Below are positions 33,279-39,917 of a DNA stretch of 39,917 nucleotides, one piece after another (position 1 is the first letter of the stretch; each line of letters begins with the position of its first letter). The stretch lies in contig JAHEZO010000006.1 in assembly GCA_023250995.1 (NCBI GenBank), forward strand, positions 1 to 39,917. The letters are read 5' to 3'. The notes under the pieces were generated by a model. It was not told the DNA's origin and did not search any database. It saw nothing but the letters and a program-made list of their open reading frames with translations. A program made the translations under genes and the position numbers. The stretch comes from Flavobacteriales bacterium (GTDB taxonomy: Bacteria; Bacteroidota; Bacteroidia; Flavobacteriales_H; JAHEZO01).

Positions 33279-33878
33279 ATGAAAACCTTTTATCCACAAA
33301 CTCTTCAGTTAGAAAAGAATCAGGAGCAAACCATACCTAATATGGTATTGGGAATTCTTTTTTTAATCACCACTGAAATTATGTTTTTTGCCGGAATAAT
33401 AAGCGCTTTTATCGTGAATAAAGCCGGAATGGAATGGCCTCCTGAGGGACAACCCAGGCTTCCGGCAGAAGTTACAGGAATAAACACCCTGATTCTCCTT
33501 GTAAGCGGAGGAACTCTGTATTTTGCCATCAAAAGTTTTAAAAAGAACAGTTTGAAATTATCGAAGTATTTACTTTTTGCAAGCATATTTTTTGGAGGAA
33601 TGTTTTTGATTGTTCAGGGAAAGGAATGGATAAAATTAATCGGCTTTGGACTCACAACCACTTCAAGCATTTACGGAGCTTTTTTTTATTTCATTATTGG
33701 CACCCACGGGGTACATGCATTGGCCGGATTGTTTCTTTTGGTTTATTTATTTTTCAAAGTAAAAAACATTAAATCCATTCAAATGGATTTTTTAGAAAAA
33801 TTCTCTGCCTTCAGTTTGTTCTGGTCTTTCGTTGTGTGTATTTGGCCCGTTCTATATTGGCTGGTGTACCTGAATTAA
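33279..33878 (+). CDS. Heme-copper oxidase subunit III-like protein (copy 2)
   Basis: 199 residues. NMVLGILFLITTEIMFFAGI carries the Glu-containing first helix, AFFYFIIGTHGVHALAGLF is the family signature with both His, and SLFWSFVVCIWPVLYWLVYL is the final helix. In the last signature, FWSFV replaces the usual YWHFVD, so the conserved Trp-His-Phe-Val-Asp residues are not all kept; this copy may be a divergent structural subunit. It is followed 3 bp later by the small CxxC protein. Confidence 0.88.
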   Translation: MKTFYPQTLQLEKNQEQTIPNMVLGILFLITTEIMFFAGIISAFIVNKAGMEWPPEGQPRLPAEVTGINTLILLVSGGTLYFAIKSFKKNSLKLSKYLLFASIFFGGMFLIVQGKEWIKLIGFGLTTTSSIYGAFFYFIIGTHGVHALAGLFLLVYLFFKVKNIKSIQMDFLEKFSAFSLFWSFVVCIWPVLYWLVYLN

Positions 33879-33881
33879 AAT

Positions 33882-34109
33882 ATGAAAAAAACACTTCTTT
33901 TATTTTTCTTTTTATTCCTTCTTCCCATTATTCTTCAAAATTTGGGTATGGGTGTAGCAATGGCCTGCAGCGTTTGCAGGGGTGGTGCAACCAAACCTGA
34001 GCTTGATGCATACCTTATTACCATTGTAATCCTTGGATTATTACCAATAATAATCGGCATCGGGCTTTTCACCTGGATTTTCCGCAAAAAGGTTTCTAAA
34101 AACCAATGA
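33882..34109 (+). CDS. Small CxxC membrane protein of the oxidase operon
   Basis: 75 residues. A signal-like hydrophobic stretch (~1-20) precedes ACSVCRGG, a CxxC pair at residues ~29-32 expected on the periplasmic side. A second helix (LITIVILGLLPIIIGIGLF) and a basic tail follow. Comparable small proteins with C-x-V-C occur in Bacteroidota oxidase operons. No function is known to me. The CxxC and the position between a subunit III gene and ctaB suggest copper delivery or thiol chemistry during oxidase assembly. The start directly follows the subunit III stop, so the start codon is well supported. Confidence 0.75.
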   Translation: MKKTLLLFFFLFLLPIILQNLGMGVAMACSVCRGGATKPELDAYLITIVILGLLPIIIGIGLFTWIFRKKVSKNQ

Positions 34110-34245
34110 GAAAAATCGCAATTCTTACTAAAAAGATTTGGTAATCGCAACCGAATGATTTTTTTTGGTAAAATTGCAGGCCAAAAAAATTTATTTACAG
34201 GTAACTGAAAAGGTAATTATTCTTTTTTCAATATCCAATTTGAAA

Positions 34246-35139
34246 ATGACTCCCAAAACCGAATCGCTTTCCTTTCCCTCTATTATTTTAGCTAAGGTTT
34301 CCGATTTCGGACAATTGGTAAAATTGAGGCTCACCCTTCTTGTGCTCTTTTCTGCGGTGGCAGGATACATTCTGGGAGCAAATGTTTTTCTTTGGACCGA
34401 TTTGTTTTTCCTGATGGTTGGAGGCTTTTTGGTTACCGGCTCTTCCAATGCATTTAACCAGATAATAGAAAAGGAAACGGATAAGCTGATGGACCGGACT
34501 GCAAATCGCCCTCTTCCATCGGGTAGGATGATGGTATCGGAGGCCTTTGTGTTCGCTGCACTTATGGGAATAACCGGAGTAATTATTCTTTGGTTTTTTT
34601 TAAATCCGTTAAGCGGACTGCTGGGTTCATTGGCTCTGTTAATTTATGTTGCCATTTATACACCGCTTAAAAAAATTTCTCCCATAGCCGTTTTTGTAGG
34701 AGCATTCCCAGGGGCAATTCCCCCCCTTTTGGGTTGGGTAGCTGCTACCGGAAAATTTGGTGTGGAGCCCGGAGTATTATTTGCAATCCAATTCATTTGG
34801 CAATTTATCCACTTCTGGGCACTGGCCTGGAAACTGGATGGAGATTATAAAAAGGCCGGCTTCCGCTTATTGCCATCAGCAGGAGGGAAAAATAAATCCA
34901 CGGCCTTTCAGATTCTGGTTTATTCCTGTTTTTTAGTTCCTGCCGGCTTACTTCCTCTTATGTTTAATATTTCAGGTTATGTTTCCGCTGTTATTTCTAT
35001 TCTGGCCGGAGGGCTGGTGATTGTTAAAGCCGTAAAATTTTATTTCTCCTGTGATGATAAGGATGCTTTAAAATTAATGATTGCCGCTTATTTATATTTG
35101 CCGGTTATTTTACTGGCATATGTTTTTGACAAAGTTTGA
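34246..35139 (+). CDS. ctaB: Protoheme IX farnesyltransferase (heme O synthase)
   Basis: 297 residues from ATG 34246; a TTG at 34165 would add 27 residues that do not resemble the family. UbiA-superfamily prenyltransferase: the first Asp-rich motif is N71..D79..D83 (NAFNQIIEKETDKLMDRTAN), followed by RPLPSGRM, and the second is in DGDYKKAGFRLLP. Eight or nine membrane helices. It attaches a farnesyl group to heme b to make heme O, the precursor of heme A, for the oxidase encoded around it. The next gene starts 5 bp after the stop. It is also known as cyoE. Confidence 0.95.
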   Translation: MTPKTESLSFPSIILAKVSDFGQLVKLRLTLLVLFSAVAGYILGANVFLWTDLFFLMVGGFLVTGSSNAFNQIIEKETDKLMDRTANRPLPSGRMMVSEAFVFAALMGITGVIILWFFLNPLSGLLGSLALLIYVAIYTPLKKISPIAVFVGAFPGAIPPLLGWVAATGKFGVEPGVLFAIQFIWQFIHFWALAWKLDGDYKKAGFRLLPSAGGKNKSTAFQILVYSCFLVPAGLLPLMFNISGYVSAVISILAGGLVIVKAVKFYFSCDDKDALKLMIAAYLYLPVILLAYVFDKV

Positions 35140-35144
35140 CTAAC

Positions 35145-35747
35145 ATGAAAGCCGTTTCGGAAAATACCTTATTTCAGGAAGAAGAGCATTTGATTGCATC
35201 AAAAAGCAGAACTTCAAAATCCTTGTTATGGTTGGGAATTGTTAGCATTGTTATGCTTTTTGCCGGTCTTACGAGTGCTTACATTATCAGGCAAGCTAAA
35301 GGAGAATGGCTTAAATTTGATATTCCTTTTCAGTTTTATATCAGTACTGTACTTATCCTGCTCAGCAGCATTACACTTTTCGTTGCCGGCTCATCGGCAA
35401 AAAAAGATAAATATGGAGCAGTTACATTAAATGTTGGTGCGGCTGCTTTGCTCGGAACCGGCTTTATTGTTTCGCAATTTCTGGGTTGGGGTGCCATGGT
35501 TAAAAGCGGAATTTTTTTTACGGGGCCGGGAAGCAATGTATCTGCTTCATTTCTTTATGTTATTACCGCACTTCACGCAGCCCATGCTTTTGCCGGAATT
35601 ATTTCACTGATGATAATTTTTTTTAATTCCCTGAAAAACAAATACAATTCTAAAAATTTATTGGGCCTTCACCTTGGTTCAACTTATTGGCATTTTTTAG
35701 GTGCACTTTGGATTTATTTATTATTATTTTTGCAATTTATCAGATAA
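35145..35747 (+). CDS. Heme-copper oxidase subunit III-like protein (copy 3)
   Basis: 200 residues from ATG 35145, 5 bp after the ctaB stop; an upstream TTG would overlap that stop. About five membrane helices with the signatures FLYVITALHAAHAFAGIISL and GSTYWHFLGALWIYLLLFL. The first-helix Glu motif is poorly conserved here (MLFAGLTSAYIIRQ). It is immediately before the long-form subunit III at 35801, an order (cyoE, short III, long III, IV, SCO, DUF420) typical of Bacteroidota. Confidence 0.9.
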   Translation: MKAVSENTLFQEEEHLIASKSRTSKSLLWLGIVSIVMLFAGLTSAYIIRQAKGEWLKFDIPFQFYISTVLILLSSITLFVAGSSAKKDKYGAVTLNVGAAALLGTGFIVSQFLGWGAMVKSGIFFTGPGSNVSASFLYVITALHAAHAFAGIISLMIIFFNSLKNKYNSKNLLGLHLGSTYWHFLGALWIYLLLFLQFIR

Positions 35748-35800
35748 AAAATACAGTTATCATTTTATCCCCAATTCCCAAATTTTAACTAAATCATATT

Positions 35801-36610
35801 ATGTCAGGCGAAGCTTCAAAAACAATTCCCACTTCCGAATTATGGGCAGGAGGACGGTCTCCTTTTAGCGTTAGTTATGGTAAAATGTATATGTGGTTTT
35901 TCCTCATATCCGATGCCCTTACTTTTGGTGGCCTTTTAACTTCGTTGGGTTTTTATAAACATAAATATGCCGATATATGGCCGGCAAGTGAAAAAGTTTT
36001 TGTTCACTTTCCCTTTTGTGGAGAAACACATCTTCCCCTTCTTTATGTGGCCCTGATGACATTTATTCTCATTGTAAGTTCAGTAACTATGGTTCTGGCT
36101 GTTGAGGCCGGCCACCGGATGAACAGGAGCAAAGTAATATTCTGGCTTGGCCTTACTGTGGTTGGAGGATTTTTCTTTTTGTTTTCCCAGGTTTGGGAAT
36201 GGTCGCATTATATTCATGGCAGCGAACTCGGGGCACTTCAACTTTCTGACGGGCAAATTGCTCATTGGGCTGACGAGGGGAAACATGCAATTATTCTTGC
36301 CAACGGAACCGCTTTGGGAGCTCAGGAATCCGCCCCTCTTATCGCCAATGCAGCGGAGGTATTCGGGGCCAACCTTCATGTGAATGAATATGGAACCCAG
36401 CTATATGCCAACTTTTTCTTTTTTGTAACCGGGTTTCATGGCTTTCACGTTTTTAGTGGTGTAGTAATTAACCTGATAATTCTAATTATGGTTATCAAAG
36501 GGGTTTGCCAGAAAAGAGGACATTATGAATTAGTTGAAAAAACCGGTCTCTACTGGCATTTTGTAGACCTTGTATGGGTATTTGTTTTTACTTTTTATTA
36601 TCTACTGTAA
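35801..36610 (+). CDS. coxC: Cytochrome c oxidase subunit III, long form (copy 4)
   Basis: 269 residues. MYMWFFLISDALTFGGLLTS holds the conserved Asp in the first helix. A ~70-residue loop containing WSHYIHGSELG and ANLHVNEYG is an insertion relative to the short copies, and FFFFVTGFHGFHVFSGVVI plus GLYWHFVDLVWVFVFTFYY are intact family signatures. As the best-conserved member of the four copies it is the most likely canonical subunit III; the gene symbol is given on that basis. It is followed after 38 bp by the second subunit IV gene. Confidence 0.9.
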   Translation: MSGEASKTIPTSELWAGGRSPFSVSYGKMYMWFFLISDALTFGGLLTSLGFYKHKYADIWPASEKVFVHFPFCGETHLPLLYVALMTFILIVSSVTMVLAVEAGHRMNRSKVIFWLGLTVVGGFFFLFSQVWEWSHYIHGSELGALQLSDGQIAHWADEGKHAIILANGTALGAQESAPLIANAAEVFGANLHVNEYGTQLYANFFFFVTGFHGFHVFSGVVINLIILIMVIKGVCQKRGHYELVEKTGLYWHFVDLVWVFVFTFYYLL

Positions 36611-36648
36611 TTTCTCATTGTAAAATTTTATTCAAGAATTTTTAAACC

Positions 36649-37020
36649 ATGGAAAGAGACGATATTATTGAATATTCGCTGGATGCTCATCATAGCGAGG
36701 AGGAGGGAAAAGCCCTTAGAAAAAAAATTGTTTTTGTTACCATTCTTTTAGCCACAGTAACAGCTATTGAGGTGTTGCTGGGAGTATGGTGGAGTAGTTT
36801 GCATCTCCCCTGGACCATGGTAAAACTGGGTTTTATTGGTATGACTCTTTTAAAGGCAGGATATATTGTGCTTGTGTTCATGCACCTGGGAGATGAAAGA
36901 AAATCGTTGAAATGGGCTATCCTGGGGCCTTACATGCTTTTCATCAGTTACCTTATTTTTATTTGCCTTACCGAAGCCATGAAATTATATGACCTCCGGC
37001 ATTTGTTCGGCTGGCTTTGA
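36649..37020 (+). CDS. Cytochrome c oxidase subunit IV family protein (copy 2)
   Basis: 123 residues with an acidic/His N-terminus and three helices. LGFIGMTLLKAGYIVLVFMH is the COX4_pro signature (K-A-x-Y-I-V-x-x-F-M-H-L), and LGPYMLFISYLIFICLTEA gives the last helix. It duplicates the gene at 32906 in type but is clearly divergent. It follows the long subunit III and precedes SCO. Confidence 0.9.
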   Translation: MERDDIIEYSLDAHHSEEEGKALRKKIVFVTILLATVTAIEVLLGVWWSSLHLPWTMVKLGFIGMTLLKAGYIVLVFMHLGDERKSLKWAILGPYMLFISYLIFICLTEAMKLYDLRHLFGWL

Positions 37021-37087
37021 ATAATACAATAATATTCCCAAAAGCGTTTTATAGTTTTCCTTCCTTGATTTCTATTTTCAGGAATTT

Positions 37088-37756
37088 ATGAAACCTCACC
37101 ATAAAAAGTTCCTGGTTTTAATTGTTATCCTTCTTTTTCCCTCCATACTTTACCTTTTTTTAAAATCCGGAAGGCATCATATTAAAACCCTCGAAATTTT
37201 TGGCCCTCGGGAACTCAACGAAAAGGGAGATACCATATTTCATGTTATTCCGGATTTTGAATTTACCAACCAATACGGAAAATTAATTTCGAAAAAGGAT
37301 TTTGAGGGAAAATTTTTTGTTGCAGATTTTATTTTCACTACATGCAAAACCATTTGCCCAAAAATGAGTGAACAGATGGCAAATATCCAGGAAAAGGTGA
37401 AGGATATGGATGATGTACTTTTAATTTCTCACACTGTTGACCCTGAAGAGGATTCGGTTCCAGTGCTGTTTGATTATGCAAAAAAAATGGGAGCCAAAGA
37501 GGGAAAATGGCATTTGGTAACCGGTGATAAAAAGCGATTGTATGATATTGCCAGGCATGGGTATCTGGTTACCGCCATGGAAGGAGATGGAGGGCCGGAC
37601 GATTTTATTCATAGTGAAAAATTCTTATTAATTGACAAAGAAAGTAGAATCAGGGGGTTTTATGACGGAACCGATCCGGTGGAGGTTAAAAGGTTAACGG
37701 ATGAAATAAAGGTTTTAAAATTTGAAGAACAAATTCCAAGAAAAGAACGAAGGTAA
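37088..37756 (+). CDS. SCO family copper chaperone / thioredoxin-fold protein
   Basis: 222 residues. An N-terminal helix (~8-25) anchors a periplasmic thioredoxin-like domain. The copper site is complete: Cys86 and Cys90 in TTCKTICPKM and His175 in DDFIHSEKF. SHTVDPEEDS is another family block. SCO proteins load copper into the CuA site of subunit II or reduce its cysteines. It sits in the same transcript as its expected target, coxB. Confidence 0.93.
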   Translation: MKPHHKKFLVLIVILLFPSILYLFLKSGRHHIKTLEIFGPRELNEKGDTIFHVIPDFEFTNQYGKLISKKDFEGKFFVADFIFTTCKTICPKMSEQMANIQEKVKDMDDVLLISHTVDPEEDSVPVLFDYAKKMGAKEGKWHLVTGDKKRLYDIARHGYLVTAMEGDGGPDDFIHSEKFLLIDKESRIRGFYDGTDPVEVKRLTDEIKVLKFEEQIPRKERR

Positions 37757-37762
37757 ACTCCT

Positions 37763-38284
37763 ATGGCCAAAGCAAAAACCTACTTTTCCCTCATCATTTT
37801 TGCTTCCTTGTTAATTCCCCTTGTAGTTACCATACTTTATTTTGGTCCAAAATTAAAAGTAGGGGTTGACTTGAGTTTTCTCCCTGCATTAAATGCAACA
37901 CTTAACGGACTAACTGCGATAATGCTCACTCTGGGCTTTGTGGCAATCCGTAAAAAAATTATTGATGTTCATCAAAGGTTTATGACTTTTGCCATGATAT
38001 TATCGGTAATTTTTCTGGTTTCATACATTCTGTATCACAGCACTTCTGAGCCCACCCCATTCGGAGGTCAAGGGTTTGTAAAATACCTTTATTATTCGCT
38101 CCTTATTTCTCATATTTTTCTTGCCATAGTTATTGTACCGCTGGTACTGATCACCTATGTTAGGGCACTTTCAAAACAGTTTGATAAGCACCGGAGAATA
38201 GCAAAAATTACGTTGCCTCTCTGGCTTTACGTTTCGGTTTCGGGTTTTGTAGTTTACCTTATGATTTCGCCTTACTATAAATGA
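37763..38284 (+). CDS. DUF420 (CtaM-like) oxidase assembly membrane protein
   Basis: 173 residues with four or five helices. DLSFLPALNATLNGLTAIML, HQRFMTFAMILSVIFLVSYI and YYSLLISHIFLAIVIVPLVL with scattered His residues match DUF420. The related B. subtilis CtaM is required for active cytochrome aa3 oxidase. It lies 6 bp after SCO and ends 2 bp from the converging thiH stop, marking the end of the operon. Confidence 0.92.
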   Translation: MAKAKTYFSLIIFASLLIPLVVTILYFGPKLKVGVDLSFLPALNATLNGLTAIMLTLGFVAIRKKIIDVHQRFMTFAMILSVIFLVSYILYHSTSEPTPFGGQGFVKYLYYSLLISHIFLAIVIVPLVLITYVRALSKQFDKHRRIAKITLPLWLYVSVSGFVVYLMISPYYK

Positions 38285-38286
38285 AA

Positions 38287-39534
38287 TCAAATTTCATGGG
38301 GAATCAACTCAAAAGACCTGTCCCAATCCTTCCAAACCGGTTCAAAACCTTTTTGTTTGAGCATCTCTGAAATTATTTTTGGGGACCGTTCATCAGAGAT
38401 TTCAAATTGCTGCAGGGACATTTTTTCATCGGAAGATGTTATTTTTTCAAAATTATTTGAGTGAGAATATCCACCGGGGTTTGTTTTTGATCCGGCACTC
38501 ATGGTAGTTACACCCAGGTTAATAATGTTATCTCTGAAGCTTTCTGATTCTCGTGTAGAAATGGATAACTCCAGTTCAGGATTAAATATCCGGTAAGCAC
38601 AAATTAATTGCACAAGTTCTTTATCTGAAATACCCTCATCAAAGTATTTTGTAGTGGATGAATTGGTTGCTCCATTATCAACCTTTTTCTTATTAATTAA
38701 TACCGGCCCGGCAATTTCAATAGGCCTCAATCTTGGAAAGGACACAGAAAACTTAGTTTTCCAATAAATTTTTTCGAGATAGTGCAAATGTAGAGCACAA
38801 AAAAAGGAATTTGTACGCCAGGTTGAACCTTGTTTATCTTTTTTTCCCAATCCAAGCAGAACCCCCAAACCAATTTTGTGGATGTCGGCTTTACCCAACC
38901 GGTCGGGCGTTTCGAGACGGAAATAGAAATTTGATTTTTTTCCGCGGGGATGAAATAGCTTATAATCCTGTTTGTTGTATGTTTCCTGATAAACAAGAAC
39001 GGTATTTACACCAAGTGATTTCAGTTCCCGGTAATCTGGTTCATCCAGGGGCTGAACTTCAAAAGAAATATGGGAGAAATGCGGACGAATTAAAGGCAGC
39101 ATTTTTCTGAAATATTCCATGCCCACAGACTGTATCGCTTCTCCCGTTACAATTAGTATATGGTTAAACCCCAATTTTTTTAATACTGAAACCTCCTCCA
39201 TTATCCGTTCCTCAGTTAGAGTAATTCTTTTTATTTTATTATCGAAGCTGAAAGCGCAGTAGGTGCATATGTTCTGGCATTCGTTACTCAGGTACAGCGG
39301 AGCATAAAGCTGAATGGTATTCCCAAATCTCTTTCGTGTGAGATTATAACTTAATCCAGCCATTTCCTCCAGAAATTTTCCACCTGAGGGCGAGATGAGA
39401 GCCTTAAAATCTTCCAGGGTTCTTTTGGTGGTTTTCCGAAGGGCAATTTCAACGTCAGTGGAAGTTTTCAAAAAAATGCTTTCCATGGACTTTTCCCAGG
39501 AATGTTCATTAAAGATATCTGAAAAGGTTTTCAA
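38287..39534 (-). CDS. thiH: 2-iminoacetate synthase (radical SAM tyrosine lyase)
   Basis: 415 residues. The radical SAM cluster motif is Cys86-x3-Cys90-x2-Cys93 (ECQNICTYCAFS). ILIVTGEAIQSVG, SFEVQPLDEPDYRELKSLGV and YQETYNKQDYKLFHPRGKKS, plus LSISTRESESFRDNIINLGV and TTMSAGSKTNPGGYS, are ThiH blocks. It splits tyrosine to give dehydroglycine for the thiamin thiazole. It is longer than the usual ~370-380 residues because of a ~22-residue insert after FPRLRP (IEIAGPVLINKKKVDNGATN and onward). No other thiamin gene is in the window. Confidence 0.93.
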   Translation of the reverse strand: MKTFSDIFNEHSWEKSMESIFLKTSTDVEIALRKTTKRTLEDFKALISPSGGKFLEEMAGLSYNLTRKRFGNTIQLYAPLYLSNECQNICTYCAFSFDNKIKRITLTEERIMEEVSVLKKLGFNHILIVTGEAIQSVGMEYFRKMLPLIRPHFSHISFEVQPLDEPDYRELKSLGVNTVLVYQETYNKQDYKLFHPRGKKSNFYFRLETPDRLGKADIHKIGLGVLLGLGKKDKQGSTWRTNSFFCALHLHYLEKIYWKTKFSVSFPRLRPIEIAGPVLINKKKVDNGATNSSTTKYFDEGISDKELVQLICAYRIFNPELELSISTRESESFRDNIINLGVTTMSAGSKTNPGGYSHSNNFEKITSSDEKMSLQQFEISDERSPKIISEMLKQKGFEPVWKDWDRSFELIPHEI

Positions 39535-39652
39535 AAGGAGAATTATTTAGGCAAAAATAATATTAACAGGCCAATATTGGTAACCCTGAATTTATTGGAG
39601 GCCTGTTTCATTGGGCAGAATAAAATTTAAATAAATAAAAGTTACTTTTTTT

Positions 39653-39725
39653 TGCTGCAAAGACGCTAAGACACAATGAATTTTCTTAAACTTTTATTTT
39701 TTTGTGCCTTTGTGTTTCGGCAGCA
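39653..39725. repeat. Imperfect inverted repeat of CAAAG-type units upstream of ddl
   Basis: The left arm (39653-39676) begins TGCTGCAAAGACGCTAAGAC and carries CAAAG, CTAAG and CACAA at 8- and 6-bp steps. The right arm (39701-39725) ends in GCAGCA and has TTTG, TTTG and TTTCGG at mirrored 8- and 6-bp steps. The outer 6 bp (TGCTGC/GCAGCA) pair perfectly. The type resembles the inverted heptamer elements at 17-18.6 kb. The rest of 39535-39796 shows nothing else. Confidence 0.6.
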
Positions 39726-39796
39726 TTATAAAGCTTTAAAATTTTAATTTCGCTTTTAATAAACTAAACAGAAAACAATTCCTTCAAAACAATTTC

Positions 39797-39917
39797 ATGA
39801 AAAACATAGCCGTTGTAACCGGTGGGGATTCGGGAGAGGCAAAAATATCTTTCCAAAGTGCCGATCAGGTAATTTTAAATATCGACAGGAAAAAGTTCAT
39901 CCCTTATAAAATAATAA
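39797..39917 (+). CDS. ddl: D-alanine--D-alanine ligase (3' partial)
   Basis: 40 residues are visible before the window ends. MKNIAVVTGGDSGEAKISFQ followed by SADQVILNIDRKKFIPYKII matches the N-terminal ATP-grasp domain of Ddl (V-x-x-GGxSGE-xxIS). The enzyme makes D-Ala-D-Ala for peptidoglycan in the cytoplasm. The call rests on the N-terminus only. Confidence 0.8.
   Translation, partial: MKNIAVVTGGDSGEAKISFQSADQVILNIDRKKFIPYKII

Overview
The window is chromosomal DNA from a member of the Bacteroidota, probably an aerobic, environmental, non-Bacteroides lineage. The evidence is the AT-rich sequence, the lack of Shine-Dalgarno sites, exact TAnnTTTG -7 boxes, a type IX secretion (T9SS) C-terminal sorting domain, a giant SprB-repeat surface protein, DUF4907, DUF2079 and DUF4160/DUF2442 families, and a Bacteroidota-style cytochrome oxidase operon with SCO and DUF420. 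No rRNA, tRNA, IS element, prophage or CRISPR array was seen.

Bases 1-10.7 kb hold a cell-surface glycan region. It has two plus-strand GT-C type membrane proteins that each end in a fascin-like beta-trefoil, separated by the decayed start of an AlgI-like (MBOAT) gene. A minus-strand DUF2079 membrane protein overlaps a membrane-anchored GH5-like hydrolase, then come a plus-strand polytopic protein and two minus-strand GT2 glycosyltransferases. Bases 10.7-17.0 kb (minus strand) hold an orphan CoA-transferase subunit B, an antitoxin-like gene with a broken PIN toxin, a secreted M16 peptidase and a helix-hairpin-helix/beta-barrel protein.

Bases 17.0-18.6 kb are repeat-rich. A four-helix-bundle pseudogene sits between oppositely oriented arrays of 7-bp units, (NNNNCAA)n on the left and (TTGNNNN)n on the right. 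A compact version of the same arrangement lies in frame inside the signal-peptide region of the next gene, a PorV/UPF0164-like barrel protein. A DUF4907 lipoprotein follows.

Bases 19.1-28.6 kb hold a giant T9SS-exported surface protein of about 2,960 residues: six Kelch-like repeats, TIG, FG-GAP repeats, 25 SprB repeats, FN3-like segments and a sorting domain. It is split by one frameshift in an A4 run. A DUF4160/DUF2442 gene pair lies directly upstream. A Crp/Fnr-type regulator at 29 kb has an NTGA-N6-TCAN palindrome on each side, one facing the adhesin operon and one in the region divergent to the oxidase operon.

Bases 29.8-38.3 kb (plus strand) hold an 11-gene cytochrome c oxidase operon: coxB, coxA, four subunit III-like genes, two subunit IV-like genes, a small CxxC membrane protein, ctaB/cyoE, SCO and DUF420. 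It meets a minus-strand thiH. The window ends in the first codons of ddl.

The most distinctive signal is the inverted heptamer architecture: two clear loci, a third related one before ddl, and possibly a minimal one at 10.65 kb. The GT-C/beta-trefoil fusions and the frameshifted adhesin come next.
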